Source: Desmodesmus armatus
Lineage: Eukaryota > Chlorophyta > Chlorophyceae > Sphaeropleales > Scenedesmaceae
Assembly: GCA_007449985.2 (NCBI GenBank)
Contig: VIIQ02000015.1
Span: 746,037-810,036, forward strand
Direction: 5' to 3'
DNA length: 64,000 bases
Part shown: piece by piece, positions 25,474 to 45,078 of the stretch
Numbering within the stretch: position 1 is the first letter of the stretch
How the letters are laid out: each line of letters opens with the position of its first letter
Program-made: the position numbers and the translations under genes
Notes under the pieces: model-generated
Told to the model about the DNA's origin: nothing
Databases searched by the model: none
The model's input: only the letters and a program-made list of their open reading frames with translations

Positions 25474-28400
25474 CTAGCCAGTCTTGGCTGCACGTGCACT
25501 TGCCATAGCCTTGCAGGCGGGCTTGTGCTGCTTCCAGTGTGCGACCTGACATGCCTTGCAGCAGTAGCGGGCCACACGGCATCCCCCACACATGCACCCT
25601 GACCCCACCGCCAGCTGCTGTTCTGAGAGCCCCACTAGCGAGTTGCAGAGGGGATTGTTGCAGGCATCCCGCACAGGCATGCTGCTCAGCGCCCACCCTA
25701 GGTCACGCAGAAGCTCGTGTGGAAAACCCGCTGCTGCTGCTCCTGGCTGCCCTGCATGCTGTGCTGTCTCCTGCAACAGCTCCAGCACACGCTCAGTACT
25801 ATAGCCTGCTGCCGCCAGCTGTGCTGACATGCTGCTGTCCTGCAGCCATGCAGGCAGCGCTGCAGCAACCTCCTGCAGAGCCTGTCCCTCAGGGGCGCAG
25901 TGCGCCCCAAGGTGTTCTGCCACAGCGGCTCTACTGTCCGCCACAACATGTCATCACTGCTGGCAGCCTGGCTCTGCTGCACGTACATGCACTGCACACC
26001 GGCGTACCCCAAGCAGCAGCGGCCCAGGCTGACCAGCCACGGCACCATTGCAACTCCATCCCCGCTGCTGCTGTTGCTGTTGGCTGGTCTGGTACTACTG
26101 CTGTTGCTGGCCAGGTAGGACAGCCTGTCCTGATCAAGTTGCTCCGCATTGCGGGCCTCCATGTCAAACCTGTCTGCATAGGGAAGCCTGGAGTGCACCA
26201 ACATGTTAAGGACTGCATCTGAGCTTCTGGGACCACCATTGCTCAGGCGGCCGCTGCTGCTGCTGCTGCTGCTGCCAGCAGTGCGGCTGGTGGCACAAGC
26301 AGCTTGCAGCACCAGGGAGCTGAAGCCCAGCACTTGCGACACACACACGCTGGCTTTGTATGCCTCAAGGACATTGAGCTCTGGGTTAGCAAGGGCAGTG
26401 CTTGCCAGCTTGGTCACGCTGAAAGCCAGCCCTAACAGAGGCTTGAGAGCAGGACTGCCAGGCTGCAGACTGGCCGCCATCAACAGCCCTGGACGACGCA
26501 GCTGCGCCATAACACGAGATTCAAGGTCAGCAAGATCCACATTGGGTCCTGCCGTGAGAGTGACTGCACCTGACTCTAGGAGGAACCCGCGCATGCGCAG
26601 TGCTGCGTCTGTCAGGCAGGTGAGCTGGGGGAGGGTCTGCCTCCAGGCTTCACAGACACCTGTCAGGCCGGCCTGCAGCTACTGCTGGTCACTGTCTGCA
26701 GGAAACCACTCTTGCGAGTCTCGCACCACCTGCCTGGTGCAAACAGTGGCACTGGTGTCACTGCCGACACCGTCCTGAATGCTGTCCGGGTTGCTGGGTG
26801 CGGCCGTGCTGCTGCCGCTGCTGCTACTGGGTGTACCGTCTGCAAGCTTGTTGCTGACGCCTTGTAGGACAATGCATTGGGTTTGAAGGCTGTCACCAAC
26901 AAATTTCCACAAGTGGAACACGGCCACGCCCAGCGCTGAAAGTGCCGGTGCCGAACCTTTGAGAGACTGCAGCTGCATCCTGATGTCCGACACCCTGTCC
27001 ACGGGGCCACCGCTGCCGCCGCCGCTGCCGTTGCCGCCGCTGCCGCCGCCGCTGCCGCCGCCGCCGCCCCTGTCCCCGCGGCTGCTTGATACAGCACCAC
27101 TGATGCTGGGAGCAGCTGCAGTACTGGTGGAACCAGTGGTACCGCGGCAGCTGGCACGGCTACGACTGCTGCTGCCCTGGGGTGGTGTCACCCCAATTCC
27201 AGGGGCTGCATCCTGCATGACGCGAGCAGCAACAGTGCTAGCCAGGTGCAGCAGCTGGACAAGGTGGGCAGCAGGGGCGTTACAGTACCCGCACAAGCTG
27301 ATCGCGCAGTCGCGGGCAGCAAGCATGGTGTCTGCATCTGCTGCGCCTGTATCACGAGCCTGCCGTGCTGCCTTCAGTAACTTCTCAAACGCATCATACC
27401 AGGCGTGCCAATGCTGCTGCACGTGCAATATGCCGGTACACATCAGCTCGCAGCAGACACAGTAGAACAGGCCAATGGATGGCCCGTCGGCCGGTTGCTT
27501 CTGAGCCCACTCCAGCAGCACCCCAGGTACCAGCCAGAGCAAGGAAGCACACGGCAGCAGGCGGCTGCCATATGGTGGGCTGCCGCCTTCCTGGACACCT
27601 GCCAATGCCTCTGCCAGCTGCTGCATCTGCTGAGGCTCAAACTCTGGCCGCTGCAGAGGGGGGTAGTGCTGTGCTAAGCTTGCAAGGAACTTGACTGTCG
27701 AGCAGAGGTCGCTTGCAGGCATCACTGCAGGTGCACCAAGCCCTGCTACATACATGAGCACCCTGCTGCCGCAGCCCAGTGCTTTCAGCGCCTCCCGTTG
27801 CAGCTCTGTGGTGTCTGACTGATGGGCGCAAGCATACTGCCAGGCTGCTTGGCTGGCACAGATGCCAGCCGGGGTGTCAGGCTGGATTGTCACCCGCCTG
27901 CCAGCGGCGGGAGCTGGTATGCTGCTGCTGGTTGGTCCCCCCTGTGCTGGTTCGTGGAGCATCCCTTGCGGGCACAGGGTCTGCACAAGCAGCAGCATGC
28001 AGATGGCCTGCAATGCTTCCGGGTGAGCAGCATGTTCGGCAATGGCACTGGCATCGCCCTGCAGCAGCTGCTGCCATCCCTTGCACGCTGTGAAGACTGC
28101 TGTGCATGCCAACACAGCGAGCGCCTGGAGAGCGGTGGGGGCAGGAGCAGCTGGGGAAACAAGGTCAGCACAGCGGCTGCAGTGCTGCTGTGCGGCCACA
28201 CATGCGCGTGCTGCGGGCAAGTACCCTGCCAGCTTTTCAACCTCGACGGGGCACGTCAGCACGGCATCACGTAGAGACAGCAGGTCCAGCAGCTTTTCTG
28301 CAACAAACTGCGTGCGCAGCACATGCGTGCAACCTGCAGCAGCGGCCTGCTGCGCGTCTGTTGGCTCCCAGGTGTCAAAGCAGAGCTGCGGCAGCTGCGC

Positions 28401-29627
28401 CCAAGCTGGCTCGTGCTGGGCGGCGTTGAGGGCTGCCGCTGTAGCATCCAGCAGCCGCGGCAGTGCTGCTAGGAACCCTGACTGCTGCAGCTGCTGCATA
28501 AAGGACGCTGCTAGCCTGCCAGCAGGGCCAGCAGCAGGGGCCCTCACCAGGGCACCATCTCCCGATGCCTTGCTGAACAGGACTGCCAGGGCCCAAAGAG
28601 CTGTGTAGACCCTTGGTGTGAGGGGGTCAGGCGCACTGCAGGCAGCTCGGCCCAGGTGTTGGGGGACCTACACAGGAAAACACAAGCATTGTGATGGCTT
28701 GCAGTGCATTTACATTATTATACATTACACCAATTTGCATGGCTTCAGGCATGTTTGGCATTGCAATTTACTGTCATAGTGCTGGGCACTACACCCGGTG
28801 GCGGTGACCGCAACAAAGAACACCCAGCACGCACACTCAGCTGTGTGTATGTGCAATGCATTCTGCTGGCATGTGTGGTTTTGCTTTTGACGAGATCCAT
28901 GCATGGCGTTTGCAGATCACCACCACTGCGCACCATCATGGCCTATCTGCTGCCAGCCTGGCGAGAGGGTGCCCCTGAGCGGATGCATGTGTCACACATA
29001 GCCACACACAGCCACGCATAGCACACATGACGACACATAACCACCATCATGATCATGGTGACATCAGGCTGTCCTTACCTTGAGCTCAAACACCAGCTTG
29101 GTCCAAGCCATGGGGCTGATCACGGGCAACAGTGAAAACTCGGGGACGTCTGGCAGGAGGTCATCTCTTGGACCCTGGCCAGCAAGGACAGCTGCCTGGG
29201 GTCCTGTGGGCAACTGCTGAATGTCCCTGAGTGCTGCCTTCCAAAGCTTTACTGCGATCCGATCGGTGGCCATAGAAGCAGCAGACTCTGTTGGGTTGTA
29301 AGGCACTGGAAAAGGCAGTGAACACGAGGGTGCATGTCAGGTACCATGTGGTGGAGATGTGTACCACATGGTGAGTTCATGAACTGGGGTGCTGGTGCTG
29401 CTGTTGCTTTGGCATGTACTCACGTTTCCCTGACACTGCTGCTAGCACTTGACCAGCATTTGCTGCAAACCAAACAGCACAAAAAGGTCCCGGCAGATCA
29501 GCAGCCCGATGATCGCGTTGTTGTAGAGGATTGTCTCTGTTCTGAAGGACAGGCAAGAGAGAGGGTGAGACTTGGGAAGTTGGCGGTGACTCAGCTGATG
29601 TCATCACAGCTTCAGGCCGATTGATCA
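25474..29627 (-). CDS. MYND zinc-finger protein 2, frame interrupted
   Basis: Likely start MINRPEAVM at 29627. Exons on the minus strand: 29627-29424 (read through AACAGAG at 29541), 29305-29079, then a very long exon 28667-25474. The long exon encodes alanine/leucine-rich helical sequence with glycine- and serine-rich linkers (27000-27080 is a GGN-type run). It ends in a complete MYND finger: CNNPLC, CMCGGC, RYCCKAC, HWKQHKPAC, then TAG at 25474. Two breaks interrupt it. An in-frame TAG (26679-26681) is followed immediately by continued coding in the same frame (LQAGLTGVCEAWRQ). Near 25900-25960 the coding frame switches by one. These could be sequencing errors, an unrecognised short intron, readthrough, or pseudogenisation. 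Overall plan resembles the 1031 aa MYND protein at 10173-15117. Confidence 0.65.
28668..29078. other. Intron of MYND gene 2
   Basis: Intron between the exon ending at 29079 (CAAG|GTAAGG) and the acceptor GTGTAG before 28667. No embedded gene seen. Confidence 0.5.
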
Positions 29628-29967
29628 TCTCGTACTCAAAATTGTTTCTGCCAAGGCCATACGTGCGGTTAAATTGAAGTTCAGCCTGTGGGCTTGCGAG
29701 CAGTGCGACAAGATCAAACCAGCCCAAACGTCCAGAATACAGTCGCGGTCCACAGCTAGTTATCACAACCATCCAACAGCCATACAAACACTTTGTGGAG
29801 TCTTGAACGTGCATCCAAGGTACGCAGCAGCGATGGGGGCAGTTGGGTGCTTCTTGCTGCTCTGCCTGTCTGCCAATGCCAAAGTCTGCTCCTGCGGTAT
29901 CGTGCCGCGTAAGGCTGCCAACAGATGCACAAACATCTTCCGCCATGTGTGTTTGCTGCTCGACAGG

Positions 29968-31984
29968 ATGTCAGTCGAGGAGTCGGCACCATCTCTGCTT
30001 GACTTGCCGGACCCCTGCCTGCTGGCAGTATTGCAGCGCTGCGCAGCAAGCGACCAGCGCAGCTTGTTCAGCGCCGCCCGGGCCCACAGCAGGCTGCACC
30101 AGGCAGCTGCCGTGGTTCTGCGACGCATCTCATTGTGGACCCACACGCAGCAGCAGGCAGACAGTGTGCTGCTGTACTTGCGCCAGCATGGGCAGCACGT
30201 TGACCAGCTGCGCCTCTCCGGAAATCCTCGCCGCCCCATACTCTGTCAGCTCCCTTCAAACCTGCAGCTCAGCTACTTGCACCTCAAGGGCTTGCAGCTG
30301 CAGCTGCAGCCAGGCAATGGTGTCCAGGGTGTGATGGGGGCTATCGAGGTGGCAGCCCTGAAAATCTTCGTCCTGGACGGCTGTGCCATGCTTGATGACT
30401 CATCACTTAGTGCATGATGCTGCCCCGGGATCATCATCCTCTGAATCAGGCCGACCCGCACTGCGGGTGCCTTTCTCAATGCGCATGTTGCAGCACCTAC
30501 AGCACCTCACCACGCTTGACCTTGCTGGTGTCATGCTGAACGACTCCAACAAGGCCAGCCCTGATTTGCAGCCCCTGCAGCGCTTGACCCGGCTGGTTGA
30601 CCTTCGGCTGGCCGACTTGCAACCAATGAAGATCCTGGAGCTGCCACGACACAGCATGCTCCGCAGTGATGACTTTGTCCGGGTGCCCGCCAGCATTCTG
30701 TCGGGCATGCAGGACCTCACGCGCTTGGAGTTTGGTGGTTGGTACAAGGTCGCGGTAGAGCCAGATATCCTGGCTGGCAAGAGCCTGTTGCAGGACTTAC
30801 AGTTGTCGTGCTGGACAGCTGGTGGTGCAGCAGGCCTAGAGCAGCTGCTGCTCCAGCTGCAGCAAATGCAGCAGCTGACATACCTAGGGTTTTGGCCCGC
30901 TGAAACCAGGGGTGGTATCAGGATGACATCTGCAGCGCCTGTCGTTCCTGCGGCAGCTTTCTCAGGCCTGACAGCAAGCAGCAAGCTGCAAGGCCTTGAC
31001 ACCAGCTACCCCCTGACAACAGAAATGTGGCAGCACATGTTCCCTGCTGGCAGGCACTGCCTGGCCTGCTGGCAGCTGGCAGCTGGCAGCTGGCAGCTGG
31101 CAGCTGCCACGCCTGACAAGTCTGTGTGTTGTTCCACACTCGGGGCTGGCAGCCGTCAACGTCCCACCTCCAGAAGGCAGCCGCCTTGTCAGCTGCTGCC
31201 CCAACCTGGGATGTCTGGAAGTGTACCTAGCTGATCCCACAGCACCTGAAGCGTTGGAGCTGGTCACACACCTGCGGCAGCTGGCAGGGCTGAGGGTGCT
31301 GTCCGTGAGGTGCCGTGACGTTGTGCCCAGGGACCCTCCCCCACCCAGTGGGTTGCTGCTGCAGCTCACACAGCTGGAGCAGCTCACAGAACTGACATAT
31401 GTTGGCCAAGTCCCTGGTTCCACCATGGTCGATCCGCAAACCATTAATCTGGAGACGAAGGTGAGGTCAATAGGGAGTATGTGCTTGAACAGTATGCTAT
31501 GGGGATCCTTTATCTGTCTGCCCTACTGGGCATCTGTAGTCACCAGTTGCTTCAAAAAAATCTGCCCTATTGGGCATCTATAGTCACCAGTTGCTTAAAA
31601 AAAGTTTAAAATGTACAGGATGCAAGATCATGGATGTTGTCCCCCGGGAACAGGACACGGTGTCCTGTATTACAGCATGGGCCAGCTGTCTGATGCACCA
31701 GGGGGTTGCAGGACTCGGAGCCGCCTCGAGTCCTGCAGGGTTTGCTGTGCAGCACGCTGCCAGCTGTCAGTGATAGCCACAATCACAGTAGTACTGTCAT
31801 TGATGTTGCATGGCGAGCAGCACTTCAAGCCGGGCTCTGCTTCAACTGCTGTTGTGCCTTGCAGGCCCCTGGTGATGAGCCCGTGTGGCGGCAGCTGCTG
31901 CGCTTCCACCTTCACCACCGTGAGCCTGGAGTGGCACAATTGGCGGCAAGCAGCGCTGCGGCAATGGCAGATCTGCAGATCTAG
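29968..31984 (+). CDS. F-box / leucine-rich repeat protein 2, frames disrupted
   Basis: Starts MSVEESAPSLLDLPDP, with an F-box-like segment LPDPCLLAVLQRCAASDQRSLFSAAR, followed by LRR-type stretches: LQLSYLHLKGLQLQLQ, LQHLTTLDLAGVMLND, LTRLVDLRLADLQ, LTRLEFGGWYK, LPRLTSLCV, LGCLEVYLAD, LRQLAGLRVLSV. The last LRR exon ends NLETK|GTGAGG at 31459. The final exon 31865-31984 (APGDEPVWRQLLRFHLHH) joins in phase 0 and stops with TAG. The frame changes twice: between about 30385 and 30415, and across a 7-bp tandem repeat at 31069-31103. It may be a pseudogene, carry unrecognised tiny introns, or contain assembly errors. An alternative upstream ATG at 29833 would add a hydrophobic N-terminus, unlikely for an F-box protein. 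It is transcribed divergently from MYND gene 2, about 340 bp away. Confidence 0.6.
31069..31103 (+). repeat. Five-copy 7-bp tandem repeat (CTGGCAG)
   Basis: CTGGCAG is repeated exactly five times inside the LRR-coding region of F-box gene 2. Because 7 is not a multiple of 3, each gain or loss of a unit shifts the reading frame. The downstream LRR frame is indeed offset from the upstream one. Confidence 0.9.
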
Positions 31985-33426
31985 TCTAGACTGACGGTAA
32001 GTAGGCAGCCAAGGCAGCGTCAGGCCCTGTCAGTGTCTTTGGTGCCACCAACATCAAACTTATAGTGTCACACTATCAAACTTATAGTGTCACACTAGGC
32101 CCGGGGCCTACAAAGGCTCATGTGCAGCCTGCACACCGGCGGTGCAGGAGGCAGGGCAACCTTGCCACAACTACATTCTACTTGGTGCGCTGGCTGCAAG
32201 ATAGGTTGATCTCTTCCTTGGTGTCCTGCAGTGCTGTGTTTGCACCCTCATAAGCATGTTTTCTGCAAGTCTAGCCCCCACCCATTTTTGTTGTCTGCTG
32301 TTGGTGTCTGCGCAGGCTTTTTGCAGGAGATCTGTTGCAGACGGGTGGCCAACAGCGGTGCCACCGCAGCTAAAGCTCTTGCACCCGGCATGCCCTTGCA
32401 ACCGGCATCAGCAGGCGCACTGGTTGGTGTGTAGGCAGTCCTAGCTTTTACAGCATCCGGTGCTTGGTTGGGGGTTCTGATAGTTGCGATGCCGGGCTCA
32501 GCTGAGGCGGAACCCGAACTGAAGCTGTCAAGTAGGGCTTTGGTGCTGCTGCCAGCAGCACCGTAGTACAGGCAAGGACGTACTGTGCTGATCAGGCGAC
32601 ACCATGCATGTGACGTCCTGGGACGTCCTGCCAGGCCTGCAGTGCATGGGGCGGCAGCAGAGCATGGTGTGTTTCTGCAGCACGGCATGCCATAGTTTGT
32701 GGTTGGTTGTGTGGTTCGGTGCAGTGACATCCTTGGCATGATTGTGCGTGCGTTGCACACTTGTGACAGTGCCCTGGCAGGGCATATGCATGACTACCAG
32801 GGGTTACGCAATGCAGTATGCTTGCGCATGTTTGCCAAAGTTGAAGTTCATGCCGTCTTGTGCTGGCGGTCACCTCTGGCTGCTGCTGCTGACCCTTGAA
32901 GGGGGCCACTGGCCTGCAGGCTGCATGTACACATGGCCCGGCTGTATGTGTATGGTCTTGTGACCCAAGTTGTAATCAATGATCGGATGTTATTGATGCC
33001 ACTAGGTTTCATTGTGATCTGTGTGGGCTCACAGTGTTGACGCACTACGGCTTGCAATGCTGCCTAGCATGTCATGCACAGTGTGCAAGGCCAACACAGG
33101 ACGTGCTGCGTCATGGCTGTGGGTGTGATAACAGTGACACTGGCAGTCCAGAGCGCCACCAGCTGCAGTTGCCAACCAGGACAAAACAGCACTTCCAGTG
33201 TCACATCGGATGTGATGGCCACATGCACAGGCAACACCATTCGCACCTGCAGCAGCACGCAGTAACCCTGAGGCCAAATGGCCACAGAGGCTGCCAACGT
33301 GCCTGCACGAGCGCCACCCAAACCACAGACAGCAACCTCGAGGGTTCCAAGGCAAACCTGACCATCATGACTGACAACCTCGTGCTTGTCATCTTCGCGG
33401 CAGGCAGCAGGCGCCCCGACCCGCGA
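31985..33426. other. Intergenic, no gene seen
   Basis: Several 60-170 codon frames on both strands overlap each other and lack recognisable domains. Confidence 0.4.
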
Positions 33427-33484
33427 CCGACCTTCCATGCACCGACCTTCCATGCACAACGTTGTGACGCCCGTTCATATATAA
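33427..33484 (+). promoter_or_regulatory. Chitinase promoter: tandem 15-mer and TATA box
   Basis: Two adjacent copies of CCGACCTTCCATGCA occupy about 33430-33459, followed by TATATAA at 33478-33484. The TATA element lies 116 bp before the chitinase ATG. The 15-mer duplicate is a plausible activator site; no factor is identified. Confidence 0.55.
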
Positions 33485-33599
33485 GGGTAACGCGAGGTTG
33501 ATACTTCAGACTAATACAAAGTCACTGATCGTTTCAGAAGCGCGCTTAGCAGCACGTTGCTCACTAACACATCCCAGATCGATCTCGTCCACTAGCAAC

Positions 33600-41313
<7,714 letters not shown>

Positions 41314-42060
41314 AGCCCGGTGTTGAATATTCTACTCGAGTTACTTGCTTGATAAGTCAGAGGCCTTGTTGAAGTCATGTTGAAAGTTTCTCATAATGTA
41401 GTCTCTGCTTCGGAGGAGGAGGGAGGTGATGGTGTGAGAATTTGGAGTTTGGTGGAGCAGGGACCAGGAACGGCCCCCCCGTGGTTGCGGCCAATAAGGC
41501 AGCTGTTGTCATGACATCAGGCATATCACCTTGGTTGTGACTGACCGCTGTGATTTGGGCTGGCTCATGTGCGATGTGCTGTTGGTCACACCTGCCATAT
41601 TGATGAGCTGTACAGAGTGAGACATTCAGTGATGCCAGCTGTGGGGCCTGACTGTCTGAGTGTACAACTGTGTTTGAGTGCACAACGACGTCTTGCTGTG
41701 TAACATTGTATGCTTCCTGTACTGCCATCTGTCAAAGTGGGTGAGCTGCTTGCTGTGCACGTGCTTGTGATTTTCAGCATACAGCCAGTACCAAATGATC
41801 TTCGCAGAGTGCTGTGGCCTGGATGCGGGAGCCAGATGACTACATACGAGATATGTTTGAATTATATGATTGAATTGTTACATGAATCATATGATTTTAC
41901 CTAATATTTGCGGGACGTTCTTCCAGGGTTGCAGTTCACGTGTGCAGTCTTCTGGCCCATGTCACACGCATCACCCGATTGGCCGCAATGCATTCACGAT
42001 GTAAGAAAGTTGAGACTTCATGATTGAATGATGAAAACCTTTCACTGGGTCTCAGAAACT

Positions 42061-42120
42061 GTTAAGCCCAACGCGGTTAGTGGGTCCAGTGAGGCTAATT
42101 CAGGCGCACAAGCAGCGTGA
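42061..42120 (+). promoter_or_regulatory. Conserved upstream block of lipase A
   Basis: Sixty bases about 410 bp before the ATG, centred on CCCAACGCGGTTAGTGGG, are retained with few changes in the same place before lipase B (46141-46200), while surrounding sequence has drifted more. It may be regulatory or only a younger-looking patch of the duplication. Confidence 0.4.
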
Positions 42121-42471
42121 GGCCGATGATACCCTTTATTATACCCATCTGATTCAGCCCAAGTCCAGAAGTCAGCTCTCTGCTTTGCGCACACGACTGT
42201 GGCCTCCTGCTCAGGTAGATGTACCGGTTGCCTGTCTAGAGGCAGCCTGGCAACAGCGTTTGGCAGGCAGTCTAGTAGTTCTTAGACATATTATCTTTCA
42301 CCTTCAGACCTCAAGATATATTCAGGGCACAGCAGTCGGCCTGATTGCCTCACACGAAAGTTCAGTCTCCCACTGGGTTAACTCGTTAGTGTGTGAATAT
42401 CGTCCATTTGGTGACATCTTGCATCCTCTGACAAAGACATTTGTTGCAAATTTATTCTCAGGCGCACTGCG

Positions 42472-45078
42472 ATGGCACCAAGCGGCACTCGATGGTGCCT
42501 GGCTTTGTGCCTCGTATCATGTCTTGCACTCACCGCAATGGCAGCAGACAGCAGCGATGCAGAGCTCGAAACACTTATCACAAACGATAATGTGGACGGC
42601 TCTATGGATGAGGAAGCAGCGCAGGTGAGGGGCGGATACTGGTAGTGTGGCGAAGTGCATCAAGCAATGCGATGCATCTCACCCTGTGGTGTGCGTGGTG
42701 AACCTTTTCGTGAGCAGCAGCAGTGCAGGCTGTAAAATGTGCAGATGACTGGGTCCATACATGCGTGATGTGCTTCAGACATCAACCTGCTTGAGCAGTG
42801 CATGTGTGCTGTGATAATTGCAGCATGGGGGTATGAAGCAATCCACTGCATGTACTGCAGCAGTAGCTTCAGGCTAAGCTGAGCCACACCAGCTATACAC
42901 ACATCGCTGAGCTTTTTCACTATTTGCCTGTATCACGCACTCTCTTCACTCTTGTCCTGTGTGTGCTGCATCAGGCGTCTCCTGTGGAGCTCCAGGGCAT
43001 GAGTTGGCGGCGTTCTGTCAACAGGGAGTGTACTACTACTGCACCCCCTGCGGCCTTCCTGAGGAGCAGCAACCAAGCCTGGAGGTGCAATCCGCTGCCC
43101 GTACCACCAGCACTCTGCAACGCCCAGACACCAACCTGCTGTGTAACAGAGAGAAACCCAGGTAAGCATGGCTGCATTTGTAAATGGCATATGGATGCAG
43201 CCTGCATCCTTCGGAAGGGCGTGGCTCTCAGCAGACATGTGCTGTTGTGGCTGCTCCTATTGCAATAAATACCAAAAAATTGCAGGGCCGGGCTTAGTAA
43301 CCGCACAGCTGATTGGCATGTGACGTTGCATGGTGCCAGCTGTTGCTGCTGTGGGGGGGGGGGGGTTCAAACCAAGTTGCCCAAAGGGCATTGCGGCTAT
43401 GCCAGCCTACTAGGTCTGCTGTCTTTGTAAAAGCATGCAAGCCACACTGTTGGTGTGTGACGCATTCATGGCTGGCCTCCTGCTCTATCCTGCACCTGCT
43501 GCCACCCTCTGCAGACTGCGCCACCCTACTGAGAACCTTCTACGGTGGCGGCACAATTTCCCAGTCGCTCCTGATGTCAACCCTCATCGCTGACCTCACA
43601 AGGGTTCAGGCCCGCGTTGACGGCGGCCAACCATGGGCTGCCAAGGAGTGCGAACTGAAGCAGAGGTGGGCGTCCTACGGTGCCGACATCTCATCGATCA
43701 AGGTCACTGCGTTCCGTCCACCGGCCGGGCAAACCGCCGAAGGAGGTGTGACATTGGGCGCAATGTTCACGGCAGGCCCATCCACCTACGTGATCATTAG
43801 CTGGGCTCTTGGCTACGACTTCAACACTCCGAATGACGCCACTGTGCCCTACGAGGTAAGCTGCTGCTTTGTTTGTCAAGTGCAGTGATGGTGCGCTGAA
43901 CCCTGTCAACTGGCGCGCGAACGCGATGGTGACCACCCCTTCAGCCTGGGCCATGTTAAACTCCAATGACAGTGGGCCACAGGCACAGTATCTTCCACAG
44001 AGCATGCTGCAGAGCGAAATCATGTAGTGCACAGCGCTTGCCCAAATTTTTGCTCAGAAAGAAACTTGCAGTCTCCTTCTGCAAGCATGTTTGCTAGCAA
44101 AGGCCGTTGACTGCCATACCCACGTACAGCTTTACTGATTGAGTCACATTTGCAGCAATGAGTCATCATCATTACACGTTTACCCAGCAGGGTTCCTTGT
44201 GCATATAGCAACCAGCGATGGGTGCAGCCCAAAAACTGAGCAACCCACAGGGGAGCTGCTACTAATAGCTGGCAACTGTCGTCAGTATGTGCCGTCAACA
44301 TATTGCGCCACAGACAAGATGCCACAGATGAAAATTGTTGGCCTGATGCTGGTATTGGGTCGAAAATGGCCTCACTGTGAGCAAAGGTCCTTTTGTAAAT
44401 GGTATCCCAGCGTTTTCGCTAATGCTGCTGCTGTTACTGCTCCTGTTCCTGCTGCTTGTTCTGCCGGTCGCCCAGGGCAACCGCAACATGCTGGTCAAGG
44501 CCGAGATGTACAACTACTACAAGTTCATCGAGAGCACCGGCTTCTTCCAAGAGGTCAAGCTGCTCTCCAAAAACACCGACGTCGTGTTCGCGGGCCTCAG
44601 CGCGGGAGCTGCCGTCAGCCAGTTTGCCGCCCTCGACTTCAAACGCGTCAGGGGAGTCTACATGTATGGCGTGCAGAAGATCGGAAACGCGGCCTTCCAG
44701 AGGCACTACGCGGGCAAGAGGGGTACGGTCACGACCTCTTGGTGGAACAAGTTTGATCCTGCGGTTGTCGTCCCTCCCCAAGACGCTGCTCAGCAGGCAC
44801 TGGTAGCAGCAGCGATTCCTGCCCGCCCACCTCACCCAATTATCCCCGACATGCGCATGCTTGATATGCGTTTTTGGTGGAGGGTCAACCCCTACACTTC
44901 AGCCTGCGAGCGCATGACTAGCGAAACGGCAGAGCCTTGCGCACGCACTGGCGTCACCACTTGTCAGTTGAACAATAACGGTGATGACCACAGTCCTGAG
45001 GGGCACTTCGACAGCATCCGCGCATGTGTGACCATCAACAACCAGTGCCTGACTGGCCTGGCCATCCTTGCTCCTTGA
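42472..45078 (+). CDS. Secreted class 3 lipase-like protein A, 427 aa (4 exons)
   Basis: Exons 42472-42624, 42975-43161, 43515-43855 and 44476-45078; GT-AG, phases 0/1/0. MAPSGTRWCLALCLVSCLA begins a signal peptide. The mature N-terminal region has several cysteines. The hydrolase core shows VVFAGLSAGAAVSQFAAL, the GxSxG nucleophile elbow with Ser269, then VYMYGVQKIGNAAFQ, the usual strand and loop of fungal-type (class 3) lipases, and FDPAVVVPP, the usual Asp-x-Val-Pro region. A histidine in DDHSPEGHF could complete the triad. It probably hydrolyses acylglycerols or other esters outside the cell or in the secretory route; the substrate is unknown. The pyrimidine-rich end of intron 3 reads as a hydrophobic leader but is intronic. 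TGTAA lies at 45392. Confidence 0.85.

Noticed and set aside
26679..26681. Reassignment of UAG to an amino acid in this genome
   Set aside because: Both MYND genes, both F-box genes and the DPF-motif gene terminate at TAG, so UAG is a normal stop here.
25539..26778. Long plus-strand ORFs opposite the MYND-2 gene
   Set aside because: Antisense shadows produced by CTG/CAG-rich coding DNA.
29674..29967. N-terminal extension of F-box protein 2, including a signal-peptide-like MGAVGCFLLLCLS
   Set aside because: The region is the divergent promoter/5' exon area of MYND-2, and secretion is inconsistent with an F-box protein; kept only as an alternative start.
42080..42628. 182-codon ORF before lipase A
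   Set aside because: It covers promoter sequence and reads exon 1 out of frame; the duplicate upstream of lipase B is not open.
44420..44475. Hydrophobic leader LLLLLLFLLLVLPVAQ as a signal peptide starting lipase A
   Set aside because: It is the pyrimidine-rich end of an intron; splicing at CCCAG|GGC joins the upstream exons in phase, and a real signal peptide exists at 42472. The same applies at 48287 in lipase B.
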